From positions 29,696-93,695 of the forward strand of contig NZ_BAAAHE010000030.1 in the NCBI RefSeq assembly GCF_039525035.1: a DNA stretch of 64,000 nt, written 5' to 3'. The stretch comes from Sporichthya brevicatena (GTDB lineage: Bacteria; Actinomycetota; Actinomycetes; Sporichthyales; Sporichthyaceae). A program made the position numbers and the translations under genes. Below, one piece after another: positions 1 to 8,073 of the stretch (the first letter of the stretch is position 1; each line of letters opens with the position of its first letter). The notes under the pieces are model-generated. The model was not told where the DNA came from, ran no database searches, and saw nothing but the letters and a program-made list of their open reading frames with translations.

Positions 1-99
1 CCCAGCGGTCGGGGCTTTTGCGTGCTCCGGTTTCGGCGTCGACGGGTGCCGCGGCTTGGACATTGTCTCTAGACATCGTGTGCAAGTACGCTCCGTCGC

Positions 100-1110
100 A
101 TGAGCGTCGAAGCAGCAGAGTCGACGCGTCGGCCCGCGGAGGCATCCGCCGCCCGGCCCGCCGGCGTCGCAGCTCGACCGTCCAAGCCCGTGCTCGTCTG
201 GGCGGGTGTCGGACTCGTCCTCCTGATCGTGATCGCCCAGGCCCTGGTCCGTTGGGTCACGGGCGACGGCTTCCGCGGTGCCGACCCCGGCCCCGACTCC
301 TACGACGGGACGCGGTCGCTGGGCGCGCATGCGCTGGAGTGGGGGCTGTTCCTCTCCGCCCTGGTCGTCATCTGGCACTTCGGGGTCCGCAGCGTCCGGC
401 GGGAGCGGCGCTTGACGTTCGACGGGATGCTGGTCGTCGCGGCGTGCCTGTCCGGGTTCTGGGAGGCGTGCACCTCCTACGTCGCGCCCGCCCACGCCTA
501 CAACGCGCACCTGATCAACCTGGGTTCGTGGGCGCAGTACATCCCCGGGTGGCACGCGGCCAACGGCGAGGCCGTGGTGACACCGCTGGTGCTCGTGTTC
601 GGGATGTACATCTGGTTCGTCGCCGGCTTCCCGATCCTCGGCTGCTGGTTGATCCGGCGGCTGCGGGATCTCCGCCCGCGGCTGAGCACGCTGAGTGCCT
701 TCAGCCTCTTCTTCCTCTTCGGTGCGGCGCTGACCGCGGGCTTCGAGCAGCTCATCCTCCACTCGCAGGTCTACGTGTACCCCGAGGTCCCGCACGCGAT
801 CTCGCTGTGGGACGGGACGCTCCACCAGTACCCGCTGCTCTCCGCCGTCGGCGGTGGCGGCGTGCTGACGATGATCACGGCGCTGCGATACACCGCCCAG
901 GACGGCGACGCCCTGGCGCTCCGCGGCAGTGAGCACCTCTCGGCGCGGTTGCGGCCCGTGGTGTCGACGGTCGCGGTCGTCGGGTTCACGCACCTGGCCG
1001 TCATCGCGTGCTGGATGATCCCGTTCAACCTGTTCGTCGGCGTCGAGGCGGACACGTCCGTGAACGTTCCGAGCTACCTCGACCACGGCTTCGTCAGCGG
1101 AAACCGCTGA
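100..1110 (+). CDS. AveC-like integral membrane protein
   Basis: Integral membrane protein of about 336 residues with roughly seven hydrophobic segments after a charged, Ala/Pro/Arg-rich N-terminus of about 28 residues. Its pattern, with an acidic FWEA stretch in one helix and FEQLILHS followed by a VYVYPEVPHA stretch in a later helix, matches what I know of the spirocyclase AveC-like family. AveC itself acts in avermectin spiroketal formation; most relatives have no known substrate. The gene appears leaderless: a TACGCT box (87-92) lies seven bases before the ATG and TTGTCT (63-68) is a plausible -35. A second family member lies at 3438-4424. Family call moderately sure; function unknown. 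Confidence 0.65.
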   Translation: MSVEAAESTRRPAEASAARPAGVAARPSKPVLVWAGVGLVLLIVIAQALVRWVTGDGFRGADPGPDSYDGTRSLGAHALEWGLFLSALVVIWHFGVRSVRRERRLTFDGMLVVAACLSGFWEACTSYVAPAHAYNAHLINLGSWAQYIPGWHAANGEAVVTPLVLVFGMYIWFVAGFPILGCWLIRRLRDLRPRLSTLSAFSLFFLFGAALTAGFEQLILHSQVYVYPEVPHAISLWDGTLHQYPLLSAVGGGGVLTMITALRYTAQDGDALALRGSEHLSARLRPVVSTVAVVGFTHLAVIACWMIPFNLFVGVEADTSVNVPSYLDHGFVSGNR

Positions 1111-1189
1111 CCGTGGCATCGCTCCGGTCGGCATGTCCCGAGCCACCCGCTTGCGGTGGGAGCGGTTCGGCGCGTGGTGCGTACGCCGT

Positions 1190-1213
1190 GCTTCACGCGC
1201 TCCGGCGTGAAGC
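1190..1213. terminator. Hairpin between convergent genes
   Basis: A perfect 9-bp inverted repeat (GCTTCACGC / GCGTGAAGC) with a 6-base loop sits between two convergent genes. It is suited to act as a bidirectional terminator. There is no T tract, which is common in high-GC actinobacteria. Confidence 0.6.
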
Positions 1214-1233
1214 AGGCGCACTGTCCTGATCCC

Positions 1234-1587
1234 TCAGCCGACCACCGAGCGGACGATCTCCGCAATCCGTTGCTCGGTGGCGGCGTCCACCGAATCGAAG
1301 TACCAGGCGGCGGGCATCAGCTCCCCGTCGACGCCGCCGGCCGCGCGGAAGGGGGCCTTCTCGGTGAGCGCGAGATTCATTCGCTCGTCGTTGCGCAACG
1401 TGATGAGCGCCGGCGTGCTCGCCGACTTCGCGTAGGCCGGCATCCCGTACCAGATGCGCGGCTTGAGGGTGGGCGCCGCCGCCAGAACGACGTCGTGCAC
1501 GCGCCGCATGGCCGAGCGCCTCGGCTCGTCCATCGAGGAGATCTTCTCGAGTACTTGGGCCAGGTTCTTCTCGTCCTTCGACGACAT
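1234..1587 (-). CDS. DUF1801 (YdhG-like) domain protein
   Basis: Small soluble protein of 117 residues. The core IWYGMPAYAK, followed by ITLRNDERMNLALTEKAPF, is typical of the DUF1801/YdhG fold, related to the phage-T4-like YdhG/Fra family. Biochemical role is unknown. An in-frame extension to 1659 exists, but the start at 1587 is preceded by a good GGAAGG ribosome site and begins MSSKDEKNL, as expected for the family. It is convergent with the upstream AveC-like gene and divergent from the carboxyltransferase gene at 1804. Confidence 0.75.
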   Translation of the reverse strand: MSSKDEKNLAQVLEKISSMDEPRRSAMRRVHDVVLAAAPTLKPRIWYGMPAYAKSASTPALITLRNDERMNLALTEKAPFRAAGGVDGELMPAAWYFDSVDAATEQRIAEIVRSVVG

Positions 1588-1803
1588 GTCATGTCCTTCC
1601 GTCAGCCGATGTCGGGCGCACCGGTGCGATGAAGTCGACGCAACGGCGCCGCACCCCATCCGGACATGTCCTGAAGGCCCAGGCCTCTCCGCGATGATTC
1701 ACGTGGGTCGCCACGTGGAAGCGCAGTCGGTGGCGTACCACCGCGATCAGCTTAAGGGAGCCGCCCCGGACGAGTGGGCGTCGGCAGGAGGCGAAAGGCC
1801 GGG

Positions 1804-3333
1804 ATGACGGAGTACCCGCACGAGGTCCTGACCGAGGCCGGGCTCGACGCGGCGCGACCGGACGCGGTCGAACGCCAGCACCGGCGGGGGAAGCTCACCG
1901 CGAGGGAGCGCATCGCGCACCTGTGCGACGCCGGGAGCTTCCGGGAGATCGGGGCGCTCGCGCGTCCTGAGGGCTCACCCGACCTGGTGGCCGACGGCCT
2001 GGTCGCGGGGACGGCCACCGTCGACGGACGGCCCGTCGTCGTGCTCGCGACCGACTTCACCGTCGCGGGCGGGAGCAACGGTGACCTCGGCAACGCCAAG
2101 CAGGACCGCTGCTGGCGGATCGCCGCCTCGCGCGGCATCCCCGTCGTGATGCTCCTCGACGGCGGCGGGCACCGGGTGTCCGAGGGCCTCGACGCCCGGA
2201 AGTTCGGCGGCGGCTTCCCGCTTCAGCAGACGCAGGCGCGGCTGTCCGGCTGGGTCCCGATGGTCGCCGCCGTGCTCGGCCCGGCGTACGGGCAGCCGAC
2301 GCTGGCGGCCTCGCTCTGCGACTACGTCGTGGCGGTGCGGGGCCAGGCCGCGCTCGGGATGGCGCCGCCGGCGCTGGCCGCCGCCGCGACCGGGGAGCAC
2401 TTCGACGCGGAGGCCTCCTGCGGCGCGGACGCGCAGGCCCGACACGGTCCGGTGGACCTCGCCGTCGACTCCGAGACCGAGGCGCTGGACGCGCTGCGCT
2501 GGTACCTCGCGATGCTGCCGGCGAACGCGCAGGCGGCGCTGCCGGTGGAGCCGGTGACGGACCCTCACCCGGCGGCGGCCGCGGCGCTCGACGAGGCGGT
2601 GCCGGCGAACCTGCGGCAGCCCTACGACATGCACCGCGTGATCGCCGGAATCGTGGACGCCGACAGCGACGTCGAGCTCAAGGGCGAGTACGCCCCGAAC
2701 TTGATCACGACGCTGGCGCGGGTCGGGGGGAACCCTCTCGGCATCGTCGCGAGCCAGCCGATGCACAGGGCCGGGATGCTCGACGCGGCCGCGGCGGCGA
2801 AGGCGGCTCGGCTGGTCTCGTTGTGCGACGCGTTCGGCATCCCGGTGCTCGTCCTGATGGACCTGCCCGGCCTGGCGGTCGGTGCCGAGGCCGAGCGCAC
2901 CGGGCTGGCGAGCGCGTGCGCCCGGCTGATCACGGCCCTCGGGGGCGCGACGGTGCCGACGCTGACAGTGATTGCGCGCAAGGGGTACGGCGGTGGCTAC
3001 GTCGTGCTCTCGGGCGGGCGCACCTTCGACCCCGAACTGGTGGTCGCCTGGCCGCACGCACGGACCGCGGTGATGGGCCCCGAGAGCGCCGTCGAGCAGA
3101 TGTACCGGCGCGAGGTGGACGCGGCGCCGGACCCGGCGGCCCGGCGGGCCGAGCTCACCGAGCGGTTCGCCGAGCAGGCCGGCGTGATCGGGGCCGCGGA
3201 GGCGTTCGGCGTCGACGTCGTTCTCCGGCCGAGCGAGACCCGGGACTGGCTGCTGGCCACCCTCGCGACGCTGCCCCGCCGTCGGCAGCTGCAGACCCTC
3301 ACCCCACGCGTGCGGGCGGTGAGCCCGCTCTGA
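1804..3333 (+). CDS. Acyl-CoA carboxylase, carboxyltransferase (beta) subunit, orphan
   Basis: Carboxyltransferase of 509 residues from the propionyl-/methylcrotonyl-CoA carboxylase beta family, which moves CO2 from carboxybiotin to an acyl-CoA. The N-terminal RQHRRGKLTARERI block, the central DGGGHRVSEG region and the C-terminal KGYGGGYVVLSGG and WPHARTAVMGPE blocks fit the two-crotonase-fold architecture. The start has an AGGAGG site nine bases upstream; an in-frame start at 1774 lacks this. No biotin carboxylase gene is adjacent. The nearest is at 28979-30979, which already has its own beta partner, so this subunit either shares that alpha chain or uses one elsewhere. Substrate unknown. 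Confidence 0.85.
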   Translation: MTEYPHEVLTEAGLDAARPDAVERQHRRGKLTARERIAHLCDAGSFREIGALARPEGSPDLVADGLVAGTATVDGRPVVVLATDFTVAGGSNGDLGNAKQDRCWRIAASRGIPVVMLLDGGGHRVSEGLDARKFGGGFPLQQTQARLSGWVPMVAAVLGPAYGQPTLAASLCDYVVAVRGQAALGMAPPALAAAATGEHFDAEASCGADAQARHGPVDLAVDSETEALDALRWYLAMLPANAQAALPVEPVTDPHPAAAAALDEAVPANLRQPYDMHRVIAGIVDADSDVELKGEYAPNLITTLARVGGNPLGIVASQPMHRAGMLDAAAAAKAARLVSLCDAFGIPVLVLMDLPGLAVGAEAERTGLASACARLITALGGATVPTLTVIARKGYGGGYVVLSGGRTFDPELVVAWPHARTAVMGPESAVEQMYRREVDAAPDPAARRAELTERFAEQAGVIGAAEAFGVDVVLRPSETRDWLLATLATLPRRRQLQTLTPRVRAVSPL

Positions 3334-3360
3334 CGGGCGCACATTCCGGGCAAGCCGCTC

Positions 3361-3390
3361 TGGACAGCATGTATGGACGTCCCGTATAAC
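3361..3390 (+). promoter_or_regulatory. Candidate sigma-70 promoter
   Basis: TGGACA (3361-3366) and TATAAC (3385-3390) are separated by 18 bp, close to the vegetative consensus and unusually AT-rich for this genome. The downstream leader of about 45 bases ends in a GGGAG ribosome site before the ATG at 3438. Confidence 0.5.
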
Positions 3391-3437
3391 TTGACGGTCG
3401 GGTAGTAGCGCACGTCACGTCTCGGGAGCGGCCGCTC

Positions 3438-4424
3438 ATGTTGAACGAATTGGCCTTGAGGGCAATTTCGGCAGGTGGGGACAGTTGGAACCCCCTCGTC
3501 GGCGAGGAGGGGTGGCCGCCGAACGTCATCCCGTCGAACGAGCCGACTCTCGGCCCGGCGAGCCTCGGGGCCGAGGTGGCCTTCTTCTTCATCGCGGGCG
3601 CCGCGGTGGTCATCCTGGCGCTGCCGTGGGCGATCCGTTCGATCATCAACAGCCGCAACTGGATGCCGCTCATCGTCATGATCGGCGGCCTGATCTGCTC
3701 GCTCGAAGAAGCGATGCTCGATGTGCTCGGTCACCTGCACTGGGCGCCGAACCTGGCCCCGGCCTACACCAACTTCGGTGTGACCGTGCCGGCGTTGATT
3801 CCCCTGTGCTACGTCGCCTTCCTCGGCCTGATGTCGTACTTCTGCTACTTCGTCATCCGCAACGGCGCGAAGCGTGAGCACTACTTCATGCTGCTCGCGA
3901 TGGGCGGCATCCTCGACGCGGTCATGGAGACCATCGGCATCAACCTCGGTGTCTACAAGTACTACGGCACCCAGCCCTTCGAGTTCCTGAACTTCCCGTA
4001 CTGGTGGGCGTTCATCAACGGCGCCTCGTTCGTCGCCGTCGGCCAGATCCTCGCGTGGGGCGTCCCGCGCCTGAAGGGCCGTCAGAAGTGGTTCCTGCTC
4101 ATGGCGCCGTCGTACGGCATGGCCGGCACCTACTTCACCGTCGGCTGGATCCACCTGATCGCGCACAACTCGTCGCTGCCGACCTGGGCGCGCTGGGTCG
4201 CCGCGGCGCTGATGATGGTCGAGGCCTGCTTCTTCATGGCGCTCCTCCACTACATCGGTGGCCGCAAGGCCGACGAGCCCGCGCTCGCCTGGACCCTGCC
4301 GCGCATGTTCGCCTACGTCCTCGTTCCGGGCCGTAAGCGCGACGAGCTGTGGGCCACCATGGAGCGCGAGGGTGGCATCACCATCGACCGCGAGCAGAAG
4401 GTTCGCGAGCTCGCCGGCGTCTGA
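3438..4424 (+). CDS. Integral membrane protein, distant AveC-like paralogue
   Basis: Membrane protein of 328 residues with about seven hydrophobic helices. Two segments parallel the AveC-like protein at 100-1110: an acidic helix (SLEEAMLDVLG) before a tyrosine/proline-rich loop, and MGGILDAVMETIGINLGVYKYYG, matching the FEQLILHSQVYVYP region of the other protein. I infer shared ancestry but cannot measure identity. Ribosome site GGGAG lies nine bases upstream, with a near-consensus promoter further up and a strong terminator after the stop, so it looks monocistronic. Codon usage has fewer rare choices than its neighbours, hinting at good expression. Function unknown. Confidence 0.6.
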   Translation: MLNELALRAISAGGDSWNPLVGEEGWPPNVIPSNEPTLGPASLGAEVAFFFIAGAAVVILALPWAIRSIINSRNWMPLIVMIGGLICSLEEAMLDVLGHLHWAPNLAPAYTNFGVTVPALIPLCYVAFLGLMSYFCYFVIRNGAKREHYFMLLAMGGILDAVMETIGINLGVYKYYGTQPFEFLNFPYWWAFINGASFVAVGQILAWGVPRLKGRQKWFLLMAPSYGMAGTYFTVGWIHLIAHNSSLPTWARWVAAALMMVEACFFMALLHYIGGRKADEPALAWTLPRMFAYVLVPGRKRDELWATMEREGGITIDREQKVRELAGV

Positions 4425-4440
4425 TCCTTACCTGACCGGG

Positions 4441-4485
4441 CGCAAGACAGGGCCCCGATCGCGGTCGGCGATCGGGGCTCTTGCG
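4441..4485 (+). terminator. Rho-independent-type terminator hairpin
   Basis: An inner 11-bp perfect stem (GCCCCGATCGC / GCGATCGGGGC, loop GGTCG) is extended by an outer 7-bp stem (CGCAAGA / TCTTGCG) with a 4-base bulge, and is followed by TTGTC. It starts 16 bases after the stop of the preceding membrane-protein gene. Confidence 0.8.
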
Positions 4486-4550
4486 TTGTCCACAGCCCAC
4501 ATGTGCCACAGCCCGACCGCGGGTAGCGTGCGGCGTCGGGGGGTTGGACA

Positions 4551-4862
4551 ATGGCCAATGTGAACCGTGACGAGTACGACGAGCTCTCCGCGCGTGTCAG
4601 CGCGCTGGAGTCGCAGATCGGCTCGTTGCGCGCACGGACCGCGGACGTCCGGGGCGAGATCGCTCAGCTGCACGACGCGGTGCAGGACATCCGGCAGGTG
4701 CAGCGCGAGCACACTGCGCGGCTCGACGAGCACTTCGCCTTTCATCAGGCACACGCCACCGGGTTCGCGATGCTTGCGGACACCCAGCGCGAGCACGGCG
4801 AGACGCTGCGCGAGCACGGCGAGATGCTGCGCGAGATCTTGCGACGGCTGGACGCCGCCTGA
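4551..4862 (+). CDS. Small coiled-coil protein
   Basis: Hydrophilic, almost wholly alpha-helical protein of 103 residues. Heptad-like spacing runs through residues 9-60 (SARVSALESQIGSLRARTADV) and a repeated T/M-LREHGE(T/M)LRE segment lies near the C-terminus, so a coiled coil or oligomerisation module is likely. No signal peptide or catalytic motif is seen. Similar short coiled-coil proteins are common hypothetical proteins in actinobacteria. It sits between a strong terminator and a convergent CobW gene, so it is probably transcribed alone. Function not recognised. Confidence 0.7.
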   Translation: MANVNRDEYDELSARVSALESQIGSLRARTADVRGEIAQLHDAVQDIRQVQREHTARLDEHFAFHQAHATGFAMLADTQREHGETLREHGEMLREILRRLDAA

Positions 4863-4870
4863 CCCTCCGC

Positions 4871-5890
4871 CTACGGGGTGCGGAGGCGGCGGAGGGCAGC
4901 GAGGCCCTCGGGGGTCGGGTCGGTCGTGGGGGTCAGCGCCCGCTCGAGGCGGCGCCGGACCTGCTCGCGGTCGAGGTCCAGGCCGATGGCGACGAGCTCG
5001 CTCCGGGTCCCGGGTGATGCCTTGGCCGGGACGAGGTCGCCGGAGCGGCCGACGACGTGCAGCACGTACCGCTGCGGGCGGCCGCGGGTGGCGACGGTGA
5101 CCGTGCCCTTGATCCGGTACGCGGTGGGTGGGGGATCGGACAGCAGATCGACGATGCCGGCGGGTTCGACGGCTCCGTCGACCGCGACGGTCACCGACTC
5201 GGCGTGGACGTGCGGGGGCTCGACCGGGGACTCGGCACGCAGCGCCTCCCCGAACGGCAGCTGGTCGGGCGGGTCCTCGGTCGCGGCGGCGTCGTAGATC
5301 AGGTCGGGGTCGATGCGGCCGTGCTCCGCGGGCACGATCGCGACGTCGGCGTTGCGGGCCTGTACGCGTTCGGTGATGCGCGCGAGAGTCTTCTCCCGGT
5401 CCGCGGCGTCGACGCGGTCGAGCTTGTTCACCACGACGAGTGTCGCGGCCTCGAAGCGCAGCGGGGCGGGCCCGAGGCCGTTGTCGACGGTGTCGAAGTA
5501 CTCCGCGGCGTCGACGACCTCGACCACCCCGCCGGGCCGGACCCGCTCGACCGCGGAGAACCGCACGAGCCGGGCCAGGGTCGTGGGCTCGGCGAGGCCG
5601 CTGGCCTCGACGATCACGACGTCGAGGCCGAGCCGCGGGTGGGTGAGCTTGGCGAGGGCGTCGTCGAGTCCACCCGCGTCGGGAAGGCAGCAGATGCAGC
5701 CGCCGGCGATCGAGGCCGGCTCGTCGACCTGCCCGCTGACCAGGCCCGCGTCGACGTTCACCGCACCGAAGTCGTTGACGATGACCCCGACCCGCGCGCC
5801 CGGGCGGCGCAGCAGGAAGTTGAGCAGCGTCGTCTTCCCCGAGCCGAGGTGCCCCGTCAGCACCACCACCGGCACCCGTTGCGAACTCAC
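4871..5890 (-). CDS. CobW/COG0523 family GTPase (metal chaperone type)
   Basis: GTP-binding protein of the CobW/YjiA/ZNG1 group, which delivers or inserts metals, mostly zinc, into client proteins. Visible motifs are the Walker A loop GHLGSGKTT near the N-terminus, the metal-binding CxCC in GGCICC, SGLAEP, the base-specificity motif NKLD, and a C-terminal CobW_C-like domain (AYRIKGTVTVATRGRPQRYVLH). I chose the GTG at 5890 because VSSQRVPVVVLTG matches the usual family N-terminus. An upstream in-frame GTG at 5911 would add a His/Cys-rich start (HCHHD). No Zur-type operator was identified, so metal and client remain open. Confidence 0.88.
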   Translation of the reverse strand: MSSQRVPVVVLTGHLGSGKTTLLNFLLRRPGARVGVIVNDFGAVNVDAGLVSGQVDEPASIAGGCICCLPDAGGLDDALAKLTHPRLGLDVVIVEASGLAEPTTLARLVRFSAVERVRPGGVVEVVDAAEYFDTVDNGLGPAPLRFEAATLVVVNKLDRVDAADREKTLARITERVQARNADVAIVPAEHGRIDPDLIYDAAATEDPPDQLPFGEALRAESPVEPPHVHAESVTVAVDGAVEPAGIVDLLSDPPPTAYRIKGTVTVATRGRPQRYVLHVVGRSGDLVPAKASPGTRSELVAIGLDLDREQVRRRLERALTPTTDPTPEGLAALRRLRTP

Positions 5891-5958
5891 GCCGTCATGA
5901 TGGCAGTGCACGGATCTGACGGACCGTCCCGGGTTGCGCCCCGGAGTACGGTCGCGTC

Positions 5959-6357
5959 GTGGCCTACTTCGTGCTGGCGGCCTGGGTGCTCCAGGGCGCG
6001 GTCGGGGTTCTGCTGCTCGCCGGCTGGAACCGGCACCAGCAGCAGGCGCGCGTGGTGCTGGGGCACGTCGGGCTGTCGGTCGCGGGGTTGGTGCCCTGGA
6101 TCGCGTTCCTGGTGACCGATCGTGCGACGTGGGGCTGGGTCGCCCTCGGGTTGATCACCGTCGGGAACACCCTCGGCGACGAGGTGCTCCGCGGGCGCTG
6201 GCGGCGATCGTCGGGGCAGTCGTCCTCGCTGCTGCGCGACTACGGCGCCGCGATCCGCGCCGTCGTGACCGGGCACTTCCCGGCCTCGGTCACGTTCCAC
6301 GCATTGTTCGCCGGCGTCGTGTACTTCGCCGCGCTGATGGCCTGCGTCACCGCGTGA
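5959..6357 (+). CDS. Small membrane protein, four predicted helices
   Basis: Hydrophobic protein of 132 residues with about four transmembrane segments (residues about 3-20, 33-50, 55-70 and 108-128) and a basic loop before the last helix. No family recognised. The GTG start is preceded by TACGGT ending six bases before it (5947-5952), the spacing of a leaderless actinobacterial promoter, and no ribosome site is present. It is divergent from the CobW GTPase gene with only 68 bases between, so the two promoter regions overlap. Function unknown. Confidence 0.65.
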   Translation: MAYFVLAAWVLQGAVGVLLLAGWNRHQQQARVVLGHVGLSVAGLVPWIAFLVTDRATWGWVALGLITVGNTLGDEVLRGRWRRSSGQSSSLLRDYGAAIRAVVTGHFPASVTFHALFAGVVYFAALMACVTA

Positions 6358-6367
6358 GACCCCCGCG

Positions 6368-6400
6368 AATAACTTGTTCCTTCAACTAACGGCGTAGGCT
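6368..6400 (+). promoter_or_regulatory. MarR promoter with candidate MarR operator
   Basis: The -10 box TAGGCT (6395-6400) ends six bases before the MarR ATG, so the mRNA probably starts at the start codon. Just upstream, on the minus strand, is an imperfect dyad of the TTAGTTG-N6-CAAGTTA type (about 6371-6390), the TTG...CAA layout usual for MarR dimers. It would overlap the -35 region, consistent with autorepression. Confidence 0.5.
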
Positions 6401-6406
6401 GGAGTC

Positions 6407-6946
6407 ATGGACACCTCCCCGGTGCCGGCCGAGCCGCGATGGCTCGACGCCACCGAGCGTGCGGCGTGGCTACGGCTGGTCGCCGTCGTCGAACTGCTGC
6501 CCGGGGTGCTGGAGGCACAGCTGCGCGCCGACGCCGGCGTCACGCACTTCGAGTACTACGTGCTCGCGGTGCTGTCCGAGGCGCCCGAGCACACGCTGCG
6601 GATGACCACCCTCGCGCAGCGGACGAACGCGACGCTGCCGCGGCTCTCGCACGTCGTGAAGCGCCTCGAGGGCCGCGGCCTCCTCGAGCGGTTCCCGTGC
6701 CCCGAGGACGGCCGCGCCACCAACGCGCGGCTGACCACGGCGGGCCGGAATCTCATGGTCGCCGCTGCGCCCGGTCACGTCGCCAACGTCCGGCACCACG
6801 TGTTGGACCCGCTGTCCCGGGCACAACTCCGTCAACTGCGCGAGATCGCCGACGCGCTGCTGAGCCGACTCGACCCGGACGGACGGATGACCGATCTCTA
6901 CGACCCCGGTCGTGGCAGGACTGGCTCCCCGAGGAGGCCGGCATGA
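6407..6946 (+). CDS. MarR family transcriptional regulator
   Basis: Winged-helix DNA-binding regulator of 179 residues. The helical N-terminus is followed by LRMTTLAQRTNATLPRLSHVVKRLEGRGLLERFPCPEDGRATNARLT, the classic MarR recognition helix plus wing, with the DGR wing-tip motif. MarR proteins are usually ligand-released repressors of adjacent transporters. Here the stop overlaps the start of the downstream membrane-protein gene by four bases (ATGA), so the two are translationally coupled and probably co-regulated. A candidate operator lies over its own leaderless promoter. Ligand unknown. Confidence 0.92.
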   Translation: MDTSPVPAEPRWLDATERAAWLRLVAVVELLPGVLEAQLRADAGVTHFEYYVLAVLSEAPEHTLRMTTLAQRTNATLPRLSHVVKRLEGRGLLERFPCPEDGRATNARLTTAGRNLMVAAAPGHVANVRHHVLDPLSRAQLRQLREIADALLSRLDPDGRMTDLYDPGRGRTGSPRRPA

Positions 6947-8019
6947 CTGACCCTCAGAACTCCGATTCGCAGAACACCGCAGCCGTGGTGGGATTCCGCG
7001 CCGAGCTCCGGGACGCGGTGACGCCCCGCACGGTCGGGCTGGTGTTCGGCGTCCTCGTGCTGCAGCTCGCGTTCGTCCTGTCCTACGTCGGCGCGTTCCA
7101 TTCCCCGAAGCCCCACCAGATCTCGCTCGCCGTCGTCGCGCCGGAGCAGGTGTCCGCGCAGCTCGTCGACGAGTTCAACGGCATCGCCTCGGATCCGATC
7201 AAGGCCCGCGCCGTCAGCGACGAGGACCGGGTGCGGGCGGCGATCCGCGTGGGCAAGCTGTCCGCCGCGCTGATCGTGGACGGGTCCGGGACGAGCGACC
7301 GGCTGCTGATCACCACGGCCGGGGGCACGTCGGTGGCGACCGCGGTGCAGCAGGTCGTCGAGAGTGCGGAGGCCCAGCGCCAGCGCACCGTCGCGGTCGA
7401 GGACGTCGTGCCGATGCAGGACGGTGACGCCCGCGGGCTGACGGGGTTCTACCTCGTGCTCGGCTGGATCGTCGGCGGCTACCTGATGGCGGCGCTGCTC
7501 GGCATGGCCAAGGGGGCGCGGCCCGCGAACCTGCGCCGCGCGGTGATCCGTCTCCTTGCCGTCGTGCCGTACGCGGTCCTGTCCGGGCTCGGGGGAGCGG
7601 TCATCGTCGACCCGATGCTCGACGCCCTCGACGGGCACTTCCTCGCCCTGTGGTGGCTCGGAGCCCTCGTCGTGTTCGCGACCGCCGCGGTGACGATGGC
7701 CTTCCAGGTTCTGCTCGGTGTCCTCGGCATCGGGCTGACCGTGCTCGTGTTCGTCGTGCTCGGCAACCCGTCCGCCGGCGGGGCCTACCAACCGGAGATG
7801 CTGCCGTCGTTCTGGCGGGCCCTCAGCGACGTCCTCCCGAATGGTGCCGCCACCGACGCCGTCCGCCGGATCGTGTACTTCGGCGCCCACGGCAACGCCG
7901 GCCATCTGGCCGTCCTCGCCGCGTACGCGATCGGCGGGATCGTCGTCACCGTCGTGGCCTCCCATCTGCTCGGCCGCCGCGCGGCCGCCGCCGTGCCATC
8001 CAGTGGCACCATGCGTTGA
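6943..8019 (+). CDS. DUF3533-like / ABC-2-type membrane protein
   Basis: Membrane protein of 358 residues. One N-terminal helix (residues about 24-45) is followed by an extracytoplasmic domain of about 125 residues, then five or six closely spaced helices. This layout matches the YhgE/Pip and DUF3533 type of ABC-2-like proteins involved in export or phage infection. No ATPase is encoded beside it. It overlaps the MarR gene by four bases, which suggests a MarR-regulated efflux-like function. The family call rests on architecture and the N-terminal helix plus domain order, not on a strict motif. Confidence 0.7.
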   Translation: MTDPQNSDSQNTAAVVGFRAELRDAVTPRTVGLVFGVLVLQLAFVLSYVGAFHSPKPHQISLAVVAPEQVSAQLVDEFNGIASDPIKARAVSDEDRVRAAIRVGKLSAALIVDGSGTSDRLLITTAGGTSVATAVQQVVESAEAQRQRTVAVEDVVPMQDGDARGLTGFYLVLGWIVGGYLMAALLGMAKGARPANLRRAVIRLLAVVPYAVLSGLGGAVIVDPMLDALDGHFLALWWLGALVVFATAAVTMAFQVLLGVLGIGLTVLVFVVLGNPSAGGAYQPEMLPSFWRALSDVLPNGAATDAVRRIVYFGAHGNAGHLAVLAAYAIGGIVVTVVASHLLGRRAAAAVPSSGTMR

Positions 8020-8044
8020 CCGCCGGAATGGCGATTTCTACCGT
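8016..8044 (+). promoter_or_regulatory. Strong candidate promoter of the surface-protein / liv operon
   Basis: TTGACC (8016-8021) and TACCGT (8039-8044) are spaced by 17 bp, a near-ideal vegetative promoter that begins inside the last codons of the preceding gene. The leader contains a short GGGGGC/GCCCCC hairpin and then a GGAGG ribosome site before the GTG at 8074. Confidence 0.6.
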
Positions 8045-8073
8045 TCGGGGGCACTCAGCCCCCGGAGGCCCCT

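Noticed and set aside
1804-3333. Assignment as propionyl-CoA carboxylase beta (PccB) or acetyl-CoA carboxylase
   Set aside because: No alpha subunit or epsilon subunit adjacent and no residue seen that fixes substrate choice.
3368-3390. GGACGTCC dyad in the promoter before the second AveC-like gene as an operator
   Set aside because: The 8-bp dyad does not extend beyond its core and no second copy or regulator is nearby.
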